From Cryptomeria japonica (taxonomy: Eukaryota > Streptophyta > Pinopsida > Cupressales > Cupressaceae): a stretch of DNA of 64,000 nucleotides. The notes beneath the pieces are model-generated. The model did not search any database. It saw only the letters and a program-made list of their open reading frames with translations, and was not told where the DNA came from. Below are positions 22,709-35,112 of the stretch, piece by piece (within the stretch, counting starts at the first letter, position 1; every line of letters begins with the position of its first letter). The stretch lies in NCBI RefSeq assembly GCF_030272615.1, contig NC_081415.1, positions 420,722,257 through 420,786,256 on the forward strand. Direction: 5' to 3'. Made by a program: the position numbers and the translations under genes.

Positions 22709-22720
22709 GCTCTAATACCT
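22709..22720 (-). promoter_or_regulatory. primer-binding site of copia A
   Basis: The reverse complement reads AGGTATTAGAGC, two mismatches from the TGGTATCAGAGC site that pairs with the 3' end of initiator tRNA-Met. It lies 2 bp from the LTR. Confidence 0.75.
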
Positions 22721-22722
22721 AT

Positions 22723-24058
22723 TGTTGGCAAAAATAATGAAGGAAAACTAAGAGGGAGGGGTGAATCGGTTTTCACCGGAATAAACAATTTAAGCACAAA
22801 TTCATATCTGATTAACTAGAACAAGAACAAAGATAAACAAAATAACAACAACACACACAACACCAATATTTTGATGTGGAAAACCCAGTTAAGGGAAAAA
22901 CCATGGTGGGAACCTACCCACAATAACATGACACTTTGCAGTAGTATGTGTAAATATTACAATAGGGAATGCACGTGTATTCAGGAACACTACCTAGATC
23001 TCACTGCTCAAAATATAATAACCTGGAAGGATACAACCCTCAGGAAAGGTTCACTAGCTTACAAGAACATTTGGACAACAATCTGGTTTACATGAATTGA
23101 AAGAATAGCATCTATAAATGCTTGATGATAGTTCTGGTTAAGCACATTTGTCTACCCTACAACACTCTCTGCTCAACACTTCACACTGAAAGATGAATTC
23201 ACTTGTTTGCATATATACCACTCTCTGATAATGCAGACACAACCTCTAACCACCACCAATCTCCCAATTACATGAATATGACACCCATTTATATAAATAA
23301 TCAACCTTGACTATAAGTTCGGCTCAACCCTTAAGACCTAATTACAAAATTACATCACATGATACATAAATCAACCACCATACCAATACAATGCCAATAA
23401 GACATAGCATGGACCTAAATCAAATCCTCGAACATGCAACACCACCAGAAATTTTGCCAAGATCAACCGCAACACGCTACACCACTGAAAATGTCACATA
23501 ACACAAAGAACATCACTGGACCCATAAGATCCTCAATAATATGTACAATGATCAATGCAAACCAGCAAAACAAATAGGACATGATTAAGAAACACCAACA
23601 AGCATGTTATAATCATCTGCAATAGCTACACCAACACCACTTAATCAAATCTTCATCGATCAACATGCTGATACTCAAGAACACTCAAACAACAACAACT
23701 GGGACTAGAAAGATAACTTGTAGAGCACCAAATAATGAATCATCTAAATTGAAGATAAACATAAACATCCCAAACACTCCCAAATCTGCAACTTAAGATA
23801 TAATCATTTTGGAGAACAACGGATCAATACCATAACACTAAAACACTGAACACTGAAAAACCAATCCTCATACCGGAATACATAACTCGATCAAATAGCA
23901 TCATGAAACCAACACATACTTGATTCAGCATACTTGATTTAGTGTATCAAATAGATAAACCAACCAGACCAACTCTCTGCAATCACCAGAACACCAAAAC
24001 ATAGGAATATGTTGACATCAATGACAACAACATATCCTAGCAGCAACAATGTCCAACA
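22723..24058 (-). repeat. copia A 5' LTR (right)
   Basis: TGTTGGCAAAAATAATG to GTCCAACA on the plus strand. It is collinear with the left LTR 8748-10066, at about 90 percent identity by eye over the first 190 bp. As the upstream LTR it would carry the promoter of this minus-strand element. Confidence 0.9.
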
Positions 24059-24989
24059 CTCTATACCTACTCTTGCGCACACTAGAGAAGGGAAATAGGT
24101 TGGGGATAGGGATTTGCCTAAGTCAAACCCTAGTTTAGGAATTAACCTTAAATTAAATATTGCAAATACTGAAATAAACAATGGAAAGATAGACCTTAGA
24201 TCTGCAATGACTGATAATGATGCTTTGCTTCTTGAATGTAATCACATATGTTGTATGAAATGGATTGAACATGAAAAAACTCTAATCACACACACATGAT
24301 TGCATATGAATGATGTAATTTTGCTCCATAATGAATGAATGAAGAATATAAAACCTTGAATACCTCTGAAAATGTTTGGTGATGAATACCTCAATGCTTT
24401 TTGGTCGAACACTCAAATGGATAGATGCTTAGATTCTTATATTTGCTTAGATGAAAATAATTTGAGAAAGATGCCTTATATAGGGATTTAATAATTAAAA
24501 TCACCTTTAGGCAGAATTAGAATCAATATATTTTGGCACAGAGCTAGATTTGAATAGGATAAGACTTCCCAATCATCCTCCCGAAATTTGGGGGAAAAAG
24601 CGTGGGACCAAAGCGATGGGCACTCCGGTCTCGACCACTTTTTTTCAAATTTATAGGGATGCGAGATATTGTGATTCTAATACTAAATATATCTCATGGC
24701 TCAACCCAAGATGTGTAGATATGCAAATTATGCTTCGAGAATTGAAATTAGGGTAGGATTAAGGAAAAATCAGGATAAAATGATAAAGGGCACACCTAGA
24801 ATTAAGGGCCCAAATAAGAGTGTGATGATGTAATAAAATGGAATAAGACCCATAATATTGAATTAAATATTAATTAGCTACAATAAAGGTCCTATAATGC
24901 ATAGAGGAAAGGGAAATACTAAAATACATGTGCTAGGAGAGTGTGAAATTGGAAACACTAATAAAGGGTGTACAACTTACGACATTACA
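24059..24989 (-). mobile_element. element C, left LTR (3' LTR), second part
   Basis: It continues from 8747 and is collinear with 29710-30628, for example the shared CACACTAGAGAAGGGAAATA and AACAATGGAAAGATA. It ends CATTACA, the inverted complement of the TGTAATG that begins the right LTR. The 20 bp after it, read on the minus strand as AGTTGGGGCTAAA, is a polypurine tract and sets the minus orientation. Confidence 0.82.
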
Positions 24990-27310
24990 TTTAGCCCCAA
25001 CTTTAGCGGAGTATGAGCTTATGCTTATACTCTCAATAAAGTAGAAAGATGAGAGAGGAGCAAATAGGAGTACAAACACAAGGAGATAAGACCACTAATT
25101 TTGAGGTACCAAGCCCCTAAACATTGGATCTTAACTCACACAATCACATGAAAGGACACATAACACAAGGGGTTAATACTAAAAACAAGACCTCATGTCA
25201 ACTAGCTGAAGAGACCTCAATAATCAAAATGTCTCAACCACTAATATCATTCTTGAAAAATTCCATCTCAAGAGCACAAGTGATAACATAAAAGAGCAAA
25301 GCACACATCATCCATGAACTACTAATAGTAAAGATATGAGCTCATTAGAAGAAGGAGAAAAAGGCATGGATACACACTCTAGATGTGTTTTTCTAGGTGA
25401 TCCATGAGAAGAAGAATGAGAAAGGACATGGATACACATTCTATATGTGTTTTTCTAGGTGATCCATGTTGTGGAGGAGAGTATGAATATTCTAGCTCTA
25501 TTTTGATAGTTCCAATCATCCTCGCGTGCCCACGCGCACGTGTGTGTGTGTGTGTGCAAGTGATGTTTGGTTTTAAGTGTATAGCATCCCGTATAACATT
25601 TTGTTTTCTCTGGTTTCAAGCATGCTTCAACCTATTTAAGACATGTAATGAAAAATTCAAGGGGTGAATGTTTGGTTTCAAGAAAATATCATATAAGAGT
25701 TTGTTTTCTCTAGTTTTGAGAACATGTAACCTCATTTAAGACATGCAAAAATATGGTATAATATAGTACAAAGAGGGCGATACTGGTGCTCCCCCCCTTA
25801 AGATGTCAACATAGCCCTATTTTGATGTCTGAAGGAAGCTAGAATGAAGGATACCCACCCTTCAACACCAAGGAGATATCCTTAAGGAAACAATATTCAT
25901 AAATCCAAGCTAAAGAGGGAATACTCTTATAAGCAAGGATAAGATAGTTGAAAAAGAGATATCTTGCAACAAGTGTAAAGAGGATCCTTGGAGGAGAAGA
26001 GATAGCAGACATACCATCTTCTACCAAAAGAAGGGAAGGAGAACAAGAATGAATACCTTCCCCCTATTTCTAGGTGAAAGAGATTCTTGATGAAGGATGA
26101 CACACTTTTGACCCAATGTGAGGAGTAAGTTTATAATAGATATACATTTCCAAGTGAAGAAGAAGTTGCAGTCAAGGATACACACCTCTTGCATAAGAGA
26201 GAATCCTTGATAAAACAACAACGTCATACATATAATGACATAAAATCATAAGAAAACACCTTTCAATATTGGAAAAGTGGATCCTTAGAAATAATAAGAG
26301 AGAGATTATTGACCCCTAAGTGTAGGGACAATGAGAAGAATTACACAGCCTCTAAGGAGATATTAGACATAAGAAAATGCACAATATACTTACATGAAGG
26401 AATTTTCAATGCAAGAAAAGACATTAATGTATGTAAATTGTAACTCTAAAGAAGAGGTAATCTTCAAAGAGAAAGAGAGAATTAGAAGAAGTATCACAAC
26501 CCTTAAGGAGAGATTAATCATAAGAGATATACAATTTCATGCAAGAAAGGACATCAAAGTATGAAAAATACAACCCTAAAGGAAATAGTGAAACCATGAA
26601 AGAAGATATGATAATATTTTTGGTCCCCAAGAATAGAGACAAGAATGAATAAACTATTATGTTTCTCACTAAGTATGTTGCACCTGAAATTATACCACCA
26701 TGAATGACAATGAGCCCCCAATAGGTAAGCTAACAATGTCAAATAGTGAGGAGCAACATAATAGGAACTTTAATGTTATTTGAAATGATCATGAGAAATA
26801 TGACATCCATCATCATCTATTATTGGAAATGTAAATTTTGAAATAATCTAGAAGGGAAATTGAGAATTTGGATCTAAACTGGGAGGACCAGGGCACTGGG
26901 TGCCTTGGTCTTGAGGACCAAACCATTGGAAGCCCTGGTCCCTGGGTACCAAGTTGAAGTTTCAAAATTGAGATCAAGAGGTTTGGACAAAATATGAGCT
27001 TGTTGGAATTCCATAGGAGAATGAGAAGATGTACAATTACTAGAAAATGGAGGGGAGGAAAAGGTTGAAAACCTAGCTTTTCATTAGAAAAATATGATTT
27101 CTCATTACTTCCAGGACTTTGTTGCACACATCCGAAACCATGTCCATTGTATCCATGTGTATATGTTGAAATATCCAAAGGAGAGGGTTTAATTTTAATA
27201 TAAAAATCCAAATATCTCCCCTTGTTATCAAGACATGTGTTGGAAGGAGAGGTGGGAATTGGTTTAGAAGAAGCTTGGATAAAAGATACAAAAGGATCCT
27301 TCAAGGCTTC
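24990..27310. other. element C interior, non-coding part
   Basis: AT- and purine-rich sequence with no domain I can recognise. It holds a 62-bp tandem duplication (25345-25468), a (TG)8 run (25541-25556) and many GAGAAGAA / AAGGATACA-like words on the plus strand. RT, RNase H and integrase would be expected here in an autonomous gypsy element. None is visible, so C is probably a non-autonomous or internally deleted element. Confidence 0.5.
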
Positions 27311-27319
27311 ATTCTTAGA

Positions 27320-28000
27320 TTAAGGGATCTTATACCAATTGAAGGAGGGTGTAAAGTTTCTTGTACCACAATTCCTTGCTAGAGAAGCATCATTGATAGG
27401 AGATGGTGTTGTTGGAGGAATCATAGTACTAAAGGGGGAAATATATCCCACTTCATCATGATTGAAATTATAAGGATTAGAATCAGCCTTTATTGTGTGA
27501 AGTTCATTGTTATATATGAATTTCATTGTGTGATGAAGGGTTGAAGGGACTAATTTCATAGCATGTATCCATAGTCTACCTAGAAGAAGGTTATAATTAA
27601 GATAGTTGGGCATGACATGAATAGGAGTAGGCAAAGTCACAGATCCTACTTTAATAGGTAATATGACTATACCAAGTGACTCTCTAAGAACATTATCAAA
27701 GCCATGCACACATAGAGGATTCAGTTGAATAGAAGAATAATGCCAATTTATCTTATTTAATAATTCAACACAACAAATGTTAAGAGATTACCCACTATCA
27801 ATTAAAGTACCTCTTATCTTTTGTTCATAAATGCAAGGAGTAATCATAAGGGTATAATCTCTATTTTTAACCTCTATGGAAGGCAATTCATCTTGTGAGA
27901 ATATGACATTATTTGGTTTAGAAGAATTATGATGAACCACCCTTTGTAAGGCTTCTTGGATCAACTTATGATGTGAAGTGCACTTTGAATCAAGTCCCAA
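27320..28000 (-). pseudogene. element C gypsy aspartic protease region
   Basis: Minus-strand reading gives EQKIRGTLIDSG (catalytic Asp-Ser-Gly, about 27790), then, after one stop, LGIVILPIKVGSVTLPTPIH and YLNYNLLLGRLWIHAMK. The last is the ILLGRPWIHA flap-end motif of Tat-type Ty3/gypsy proteases. It processes the gag-pol polyprotein in the family. No RT follows downstream. Confidence 0.8.
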
Positions 28001-28879
28001 AGGGAAATCTTAGCTAAGATATCATGAAGCTTCTCAACAAGATTAGGTTCCTTATCAATATGTTTCTTATCAATTTGTTCTATTTTCCTTTCCATCACCT
28101 CTTTCACATATGTATTTTGCAACTTGTAAGATATTGGGAGGTTTTTTGGGTCTAGGCTTCTCATAACTAGAAACATGAATGGTATTGACTTGATTAGGTT
28201 CTTTTTTCCCCAAGGATACATATTTATGAGGAAGAGCATAAATTAAGTTGCTAATAATTTCATCTTCTTTCTCCAAGGTATCTTTATGGTTAAGACAAGC
28301 TTTAGGAGAATAATAAAAAAAACTCATTAATGATTCATTTCTAGTGGGAAATTCATTGGAATAAGAAGAGGTTATGGTATCACTAGGAAAGGTAGTGACA
28401 ATATCATCCACTTGCACCAAATGATCCTCATGGAGCAGGTACATTTTAGGAGGAAAATGAACATCATTCTTCAAATATTCATGCTTAGGAAGGAGACCTT
28501 TGAAAGAAGTGTTCATAACCTCTTCTTGCACCAATGTGCTCTCATTGGTAAGACCAAATTTGGTAGAGGATAAATCAATATCCATCAACACTTTTTCTCT
28601 AGCAGAGGTACCACGTATGGAAGTTAAGGTAGTATTAAGGAATTTTTTTATGATATCATCCTCTTCCTCTAATATACTCTCATGGGCGAGGCACATTTTA
28701 GGAGAAACATCAACATCATTCTTCAAATCTTCCTCCTTAGAAGGGAGAGTTTTGAAATAAGTGTTAATGATTCCTTTTGTCTCTAAAATTTCCTCATGAG
28801 TAGGAGGGTCCTTAGGAGAGGGATAGAGGGAAATAAGGGAGACTAATCCATGATCACATCTATGAAATAAATGCATCAT
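28001..28879 (-). CDS. element C upstream ORF, function unknown
   Basis: An open frame of about 269 codons (28070-28879), then a second frame to the protease. It is acidic and low in recognisable motifs. Three repeats of a KHEYLKNDVHFPPKMYLLHE-like unit occur (near 28720, 28600 and 28480), each a Lys-Asn-Asp-Val-containing block followed by PKM. This is the position of gag or the gag-protease linker, but I see no gag core and no zinc knuckle. Whether it was ever expressed cannot be judged from the sequence. Confidence 0.4.
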
Positions 28880-29390
28880 GGAACTAACTAAATGACAACA
28901 ATTTGCTTTTTCAAATGATCACATATTCAAAATACATGATAAAAAGAGATAACAATATGCAATTTTTATGATGTTTTCACTAACTCAAGTACATAAACAA
29001 TGATTTAATGCATCTAAATCATAACATAACATGTAATAACAATTAGATTGAAAATGAAAGTTACAAATTATGCAACCCACAAACCAAATTAACCAAAATA
29101 AATTAGGGTTTTTGTAATTCAAACCTCAAAGTTTACGTAATTTGATTAAAATAAGCTGTATGAGTTCAATACTAAAATTAATAATTTTCATAAATCAGAT
29201 CTGAAATAATTAATCCAAATTAGACAACACACAAGCTCAATTTTAGAATTAAAAATTAGGGTTTTTGTGAATTTAACCTCTAATTTTTTAAAATTCAATT
29301 GGAAATTAAACTTGTAAATGTAAATTTAAATTTTAAATTGTATAAACACTCAAATCCAAAAACATAAATTAGAAATAAGGGTGCAAGAAT

Positions 29391-29402
29391 TCGGGTTCAC
29401 CA
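29391..29402 (-). promoter_or_regulatory. primer-binding site of element C
   Basis: The reverse complement TGGTGAACCCGA begins with TGG, 3 bp inside the LTR, as expected for a tRNA 3' end ending CCA. I cannot name the tRNA. The region 28880-29390 before it is AT-rich leader without a gene. Confidence 0.55.
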
Positions 29403-29405
29403 AAA

Positions 29406-30628
29406 TGTAATGGTGAAAATTAGGATTTCCACCATTAGATGTAGTAAAATCTCTATTTTTTCTTAATCATGCCATCATATTAGGGAAAGATAGGAATTTG
29501 ATAGATCTAAAACTAATAGATCCAAATTCTTATATTGAGCCATGAACCTAGATTTGAGGAGTATAAGTGTATTCGAATCTGTTCCCAGAAGTAGCTCCTA
29601 ATTTGTTGAGACCAGAGCGACGGTCGATCTGGTCCTCCACACTTTTTTCTCTCCAAAGGGGGGTCTGTTCATCTCTATAAATAAAGCCAATTCTGAATAT
29701 TGCAGCTTTGTACCTTCTCCTGTGCACACTAGAGAAGGGAAATAGGTTGGGGATAGGGATTTGCCTAATTCAAACCCAGTTAGGAATTAAGCTTGAATGA
29801 AATTGCAAATACTGAAATAAACAATGGAAAGATATACCTCAGATTTGGAATGACTTATAATGATGCTTTGCTTCTTGAATGTAATCACATATGTTGTATG
29901 AAATGGAATTAACATGACAAAACCCTAATCACACATATACTTTGATATGGATGATGTAATTTTTCTCCACAAAGAATGAATGAAGAATATGCAGCCTTGA
30001 AGACCTCTAAAAATATTTGGTGATGAATACCTCAATGCAATTTGGTTAAACACTTGAATGGATGGATGTTTAGATTCTTAGATTTTCTTAGATGAAAATG
30101 AGTTAAGAAGGATTCCTTATATAAGGATTTCAGAATTAAAATCACCTATAGGCTGACTTAGAATAAATATATTTTTGCACGGAGATAAATTTTAATAGGA
30201 TAAGACCACCCAATCATCCTCCTGAAATTCAGGGAAAAAAGCGTGGGACCAGAGTGACGGGCGCTCTGGTCCCGACCACTTTTTTTTGAATTTATAGGGA
30301 TGCAAGATATCATGTTTCTAATGCTAAATCCATCTTGATGGCTCAACCCAAGATGTGTAGATATGCAAATTAGGCTTTGAGAGTTGAAATTAGGGTAGGA
30401 TTAAGGAAAAATCAGTATTAAATGATAAAGGGCACACCTAAAATTAAGGGCCCAAATAAGAGTGTGATGATGTAATCAAGTGGAATAAGACCCATAATAT
30501 TGAATTAGATATTAAATAATTATAATAAAGTTCCTATAATGCATTGAGAAAAAGGAATACTAAATTAGGTGCTAGGAGAGTGTGAAATTGGACACACTAA
30601 TAAAGGGTGTACAATTTATGATGCTACA
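29406..30628 (-). repeat. element C, right LTR (5' LTR)
   Basis: TGTAATGGTGAAAATTAGG to GATGCTACA. It is collinear with 8320-8747 plus 24059-24989 at about 85-90 percent identity by eye. A third, solo copy of this family is at 49103-50309. It shows what the left copy looked like before copia A inserted. Confidence 0.82.
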
Positions 30629-31990
30629 TTGAGTATAAGTAGGAAGCTAGTATTGGGATTGTTGTGGCCATGCCCCTTATTATGGCATCCAATTAGATGA
30701 TAAAATACCTTGCCATGGTTGATTAGGTATTTAATCCTATGGTTGGTAGTTCCAATTTGTAGCATTTTAATTGACTCAAAAGAATACAACATTATAAGAA
30801 TGGGGGTTTACATGAATATATTGCTTTTATTTCCATGGTTTACACTGAGAAATATAGAAAAACTGTTATTCTTCATCTTCCAAGAAATGAAACTTTGGTT
30901 GGGTTTGCTTTTCTTCAGAGATAGCAACAATCTTTCTGTATTTATAATTGACCTTATTTTGTCTACAGTGGGGGTAGTACTCTATGAGAACTTCCTTAGC
31001 TTCCTTGTGTTTCTTCTTGATATTTAGGGTGTTCGATTGTGTGGCAAGATGACTAATAATTTCATCCTTCATGTTGGAGACAAAATTGATGAGCTCAAAT
31101 TTAGAGACACCAATAGATGTCTTGGTAGTGAGCAAGAGTCTAGAGCTTTTATTCTTCCTCAAAGTTGACCTATAATACTTCCTACCAAGCTTCCATATGT
31201 CATCAACTAGTACTTAAGAGATATCACCTCACCCCCCCCCAATCAATTCTATCTATACATTCCTCATATACTCCTCTTAGAAATACCAACTTGAGGGATT
31301 TAAGAGAGAGTTTATTTTGTCTAGACTTCTTCAAGCGGAATTGGAATATCTCTACATAATCTTCAAGAGGTTCATTTTCCTTTTGGGACATCCTAAAAAT
31401 GTCCTCTATCTTCATGTCTCCACCCTTGCAATAATCCCAGTACTTTTGCATAAATTTATCCTCCATTGTGTCCTAGCTTGTAATTGTGTTTATGCCCAGC
31501 CCCATGAACCATCTCAAAGAAGCACCCTTCAAGGTTACTGGGAAGAGTTTTAGTCTATAGGCATTAGTGGTGTAGTCATATATACAAAATAAGACACCAA
31601 ACTTAAATAGAAAAGTATTAGGGTATTCTATAATCAAGCCATAAAATTTAGGCAAACCAGATGGAGGTATGTTCTTGAGAGAAGTAGCTCATTCATAGTG
31701 TTCTCTACTTCTTCTTAAACTATTGTTATAGACATTTCTTGTGTTGCTTCTTGTGGTTGAGGTTCCTTAGAAGATGTTAAATCCCTCATTGTGTTAAATA
31801 TAGCTTCTAGCTCCCTTCTTGTGTCTGATGGATCTTATGGCCCTTTGATTATAGCTAGTATGTCTTTTGGACTTTATGTGGAGGGAAGGAACCCTCTTAA
31901 AGCATCCCTTTTTCATTGCATACAATGAAAATCGGAGCCTATGAGCCGCATTTTTGCACTTGTTAGTGAATAGTTTCAATTTCATTTCAA
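30629..31990 (-). pseudogene. Ty3/gypsy gag (element D1) with an integrase scrap at its end
   Basis: The minus-strand gag core is at 31650-31230: MPKFYGLIIEYPNTFLFKFG, AYRLKLFPVTLKGASLRWFM, WDTMEDKFMQKYWDYCKGGD and ENEPLEDYVEIFQFRL. A conserved tail RNKSSRLLLTTKTSIGVSKF follows (31150). From 30870 to 30629 the reading turns into what looks like the integrase finger (ILASYLYS beside the C insertion), so protease and RT are deleted. Stops and frame changes occur at 31473 and 31224. The gag family packages element RNA. Confidence 0.78.
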
Positions 31991-32106
31991 AATTTACTAT
32001 TCATAATGTTGAAAATAAAAATATTTAATCTAGTGAAAGAAAAAACATAATCACATAACAAACAAAAAAATAAACCTAGACTTAGGGATCCTAAAACTTA
32101 TCACCA

Positions 32107-32125
32107 TCCCCAACAATGACACCCA
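32107..32125 (-). promoter_or_regulatory. decayed primer-binding site of element D1
   Basis: The reverse complement reads TGGGTGTCATTGTTGGGGA. This is close to the TGGCGCCGTTGCCGGGGA site (tRNA-Asp type) of Athila/Tat-like gypsy elements. The differences are mostly C-to-T or G-to-A. It lies just upstream of the gag, as expected. Confidence 0.6.
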
Positions 32126-33860
32126 AAATGACTGACTCCTTCTAAGTGCAATAGTTTGATGCATACAACTTAATTCATACTCTTCACACACCTAAATATC
32201 CTATATTAAGTAACCTATTGTCTTAGATGATTTCATTTTATTATCGATCAAGGATCTATTTACTTAGATGATGCTAGAACTATATGTGTAGCGAAGGACT
32301 CTCTAAGTTGTCTAGTGGTTGCATAAAGGGAACATACCAAATTAAATAATTAACTAGAATTGAGACTATGCTAGAATTTAAACGTATCTACACAATAGTT
32401 GATGTAGGTGATTGACAAGTGACCTATCAATGGTTGTGGGTAGTGCAATGCTATGAATATGCTACAACTTTTAATTTGCAATATATACTACTTATATCAT
32501 GAACAAGTTTTATTTATCTAATTAAAGAGAATAATTATAACTAGTTTATTAAAGTAATGAATAATATTAACTAATGCTAAATTAACAATCTAACTATAAA
32601 GAGGATTACTTTACCTCAAGTGGTCCTTGCTTGAGGGTTGCAACCTCTAAATGTACAATAGCCTTAACTCGAGATGTAATCAATCATCACCTTATTCATT
32701 CTTCAATGATACATAATAGATAGTATTAACTTCTCTATCTATTAAAAATCTAGGTAGAATCTAGTTTGCATCACATATGTGGAAGATCCCCCAAACTCTA
32801 GTAAAATTGGATTTTATACACAGTCTGAGAGAGAGGGATAATTACATCTTAGAAACTACTTTGAGCACATGTCAAGGCTCCCTCACATTGACGATGACTT
32901 ATTCCTATTTTTCTAAAACTAGAAACAATAATTTAAACTAATAGGAGTCACAATCCTATTTGGACTCTTAATCAATCAGTAAAATAAGAGGATATAAAAT
33001 GTGCAAGAAGTGAATGAATATCATAATGGAACATAAATCCATTATCCTACAAACTTGTTCCATATCCTCCAAGTGTGTTTATTTCTAAGAGATAAGTTCA
33101 ATAGAACCCATTAACAACTATGTTTCAATTAGCACCTCCTTGACATCTTCCACACGAGCTATAGTAGAACATTCTTCTTTGGTTGAGAGCCATCAGTCAA
33201 TCCTTAAGTTGCAGGTAGGTATCTTAGAGAGAGTATTCATTCGCATCAATCCATTTATAATATTATGACATTATATCCACCATAAAAATCCACATAATAT
33301 ATTCATTCATCTCATAGACCATATATATCATCTATTAAGTTAAAACATAGTTCTGGATGAAGTTTTAAAACATATATGGTGCCATTTGTAAGACCCACCA
33401 ATTGTGTGTATTGTGAGTTTGGATCTTGCATTGTTTTTTTCCATTATTTTGATTTACTTTTTTATACCTTTCACACATAGGTATAATATTTTTTGTTTTA
33501 ACACTTACTACCAATATCTATTACATAAAATACCAAACTCTATACTAACACCATGTAGACAAGGTTGGTTGTGACAAACAACTATTTTATGTAGAGAAGA
33601 AGACATCCTTTTGAAATATTTCTTCCAACTTACACTACTAAAAAGAAGATTCAATTGCAGTAAAAAAATAAGAGGACAATCAAGTTTGGTACACCAACCT
33701 AAATATAATGCAACATGTCAATCTCCACCATCAACACCTAGATATAGTTCCGAATTTGGTATTGTATTTCCAATGTCTCCATCATCCATTAGATCTCATC
33801 ATACAATGGGATTTATAGGAAATGTAAACTAAAATAATGTAACTACTACATTCCACTATC
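32126..33860 (-). other. probable 5' LTR of element D1 and unassigned AT-rich DNA
   Basis: The LTR should begin at the primer site and extend right on the plus strand, but no partner copy exists to set its end. The sequence is AT-rich with no gene I can support. Beyond it the protease of another gypsy element (D2) begins, so D1 probably inserted into D2. Confidence 0.35.
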
Positions 33861-33866
33861 CCATTG

Positions 33867-35107
33867 TTAAGCAAAAGACGTAACTAAGGTATTATGTATC
33901 AAAGTTTCATTAATAGTCACGTTGACAACTAGACTTCCTGGGTATATACATTTTGAAACAACCACTATTTCTAGCATGATATTTGTTAGTTGTTCCATAA
34001 AATGGAGGGTTTGCGGATCCATTTTTTTGCTTGGTTTCTTTAAACATAATTCTATGATTATTTTGTTGTAGATAGCAATATTTTTTATAGCTTGAAATAA
34101 GGGAATTTTCACACAAACACTCTTCAATTGGTGCAGGAAGTCAAAGTTAGATTCATATTCATACTTATTAGTGCTTGATCTTTCTAGAATGGAGGTTCTT
34201 TACTAGTAATTTTATCTTGGTTAGGGTGTTGATTTGTTTGGTTTGGTCATGGGGTAGCATGGCTAACATGTTCGTTATAGGAAATTTCCATGATTAATGG
34301 TGATGTAAGAGTGGATAAGGTTTTCCTCAAGCAAAGATACACATTGCTAACTTACTAGTTTGAGAGAAATCATAGTAATTTTAGAAATTTATTCTATAGA
34401 GCTACTATAGATACTCATAGTATCTCTATAGTGGACTATTGTTGGTGAGGAGGGATTTGAACCCTCGACATTGTGGTTCATATCCACGTCCTCTGAGTTG
34501 CAGGCCTCATCTTAACTACATTGGTAAGGTGTTAAACGAGTCTATTGTTAGGATTAAGTGCTATATGGGCTAGTAATTGAGTGGTTCTTGGTGGGTTTGG
34601 AGTTGGATTAGCACAATTTGGTAATAATACCTAGTTTTGTAGGTAATGATTGTTGTTGTGTGTAACTACTATTAAGATTAAAGTATAATTGGTCATCCCA
34701 CAATTGTTGTTATTTCCATTTAGGTTGAGAGGACTATGTTGGTTTTGGTCTTATAGTTGGAATTGATATTGTGGCTAATATCCTCATGGATATTCCCATC
34801 CATGCGGTTCATAATCTGAACAAGTGGGTGGAGGTTGATTAAACCATGGATAATCGCTTGCAAAGGAATTTGAAAGGGACCATTATAGGATAAAGGATCC
34901 TGAGGAATACCTTTCTCTCGATTCCATTGGTTTCATTGGGCTAGGTAAAATACTTGTAAATATTGATCCCCTGATGCCCTAAGTTTGGTCATTCATATTT
35001 GTCTTCAATAATTGTCACTCATTTGCACTTGCAGTCTCATTTTTGGTAAAAGTAATAATATTTTATCCATTCTACTTTTGCATGTTCTTGTTTCTTCCAA
35101 GCATGTA
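33867..35107 (-). pseudogene. Ty3/gypsy element D2: gag C-terminus to protease start
   Basis: The segment 34127-33867 reads CVKIPLFQAIKNIAIY, then IELCLKKPSKK and VNVTINETLIHNTLV. This is the block before the protease active site in Athila/Tat-like elements. To the right (34700-35100) is the Pro/Asn/Tyr-rich gag C-terminus in broken frames. The gag N-terminus is at 41866-42460, across copia B. A tRNA-like segment sits at 34441-34545. Confidence 0.65.
34441..34545 (-). ncRNA. tRNA-like segment, possible SINE head
   Basis: On the minus strand a box A-like TAGTTAAGATG is followed about 50 nt later by GGTTCAAATCC, an excellent box B (T-arm GAGGG / CCCTC with a 7-nt loop), and by CTCACCA. Such internal Pol III promoters head tRNA-derived SINEs. 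I do not see a convincing full cloverleaf or a clear SINE tail, so this could also be a tRNA pseudogene. Confidence 0.4.
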
Positions 35108-35112
35108 GTGTA

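Larger units (their letters stand above)
8748..24058 (-). mobile_element. copia element A (SIRE-like), minus strand, interrupted by a LINE
   Basis: A Ty1/copia element with both LTRs (8748-10066 and 22723-24058), a primer site beside the right LTR and a polypurine tract beside the left LTR. The order on the minus strand is gag, protease, integrase, RT, RNase H. The flanking pentamers CTCCA (8743) and CTCTA (24059) look like a TSD with one mismatch. Both flanks together rebuild an LTR of element C, which proves the target. Without the inserted LINE (12095-20026) the element is about 7.4 kb. The two LTRs differ at roughly one base in ten by eye, so the insertion is old. Confidence 0.9.

Noticed and set aside
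25404-25667. 87-codon frame crossing the (TG)n repeat
   Set aside because: Low-complexity translation (CVCVQ), no homology seen, inside non-coding element C.
31224-31245. Run of C (CACCCCCCCCC) as an LTR end
   Set aside because: Unlike the other C-runs it is not followed by CTCTCAG and sits inside gag coding sequence.
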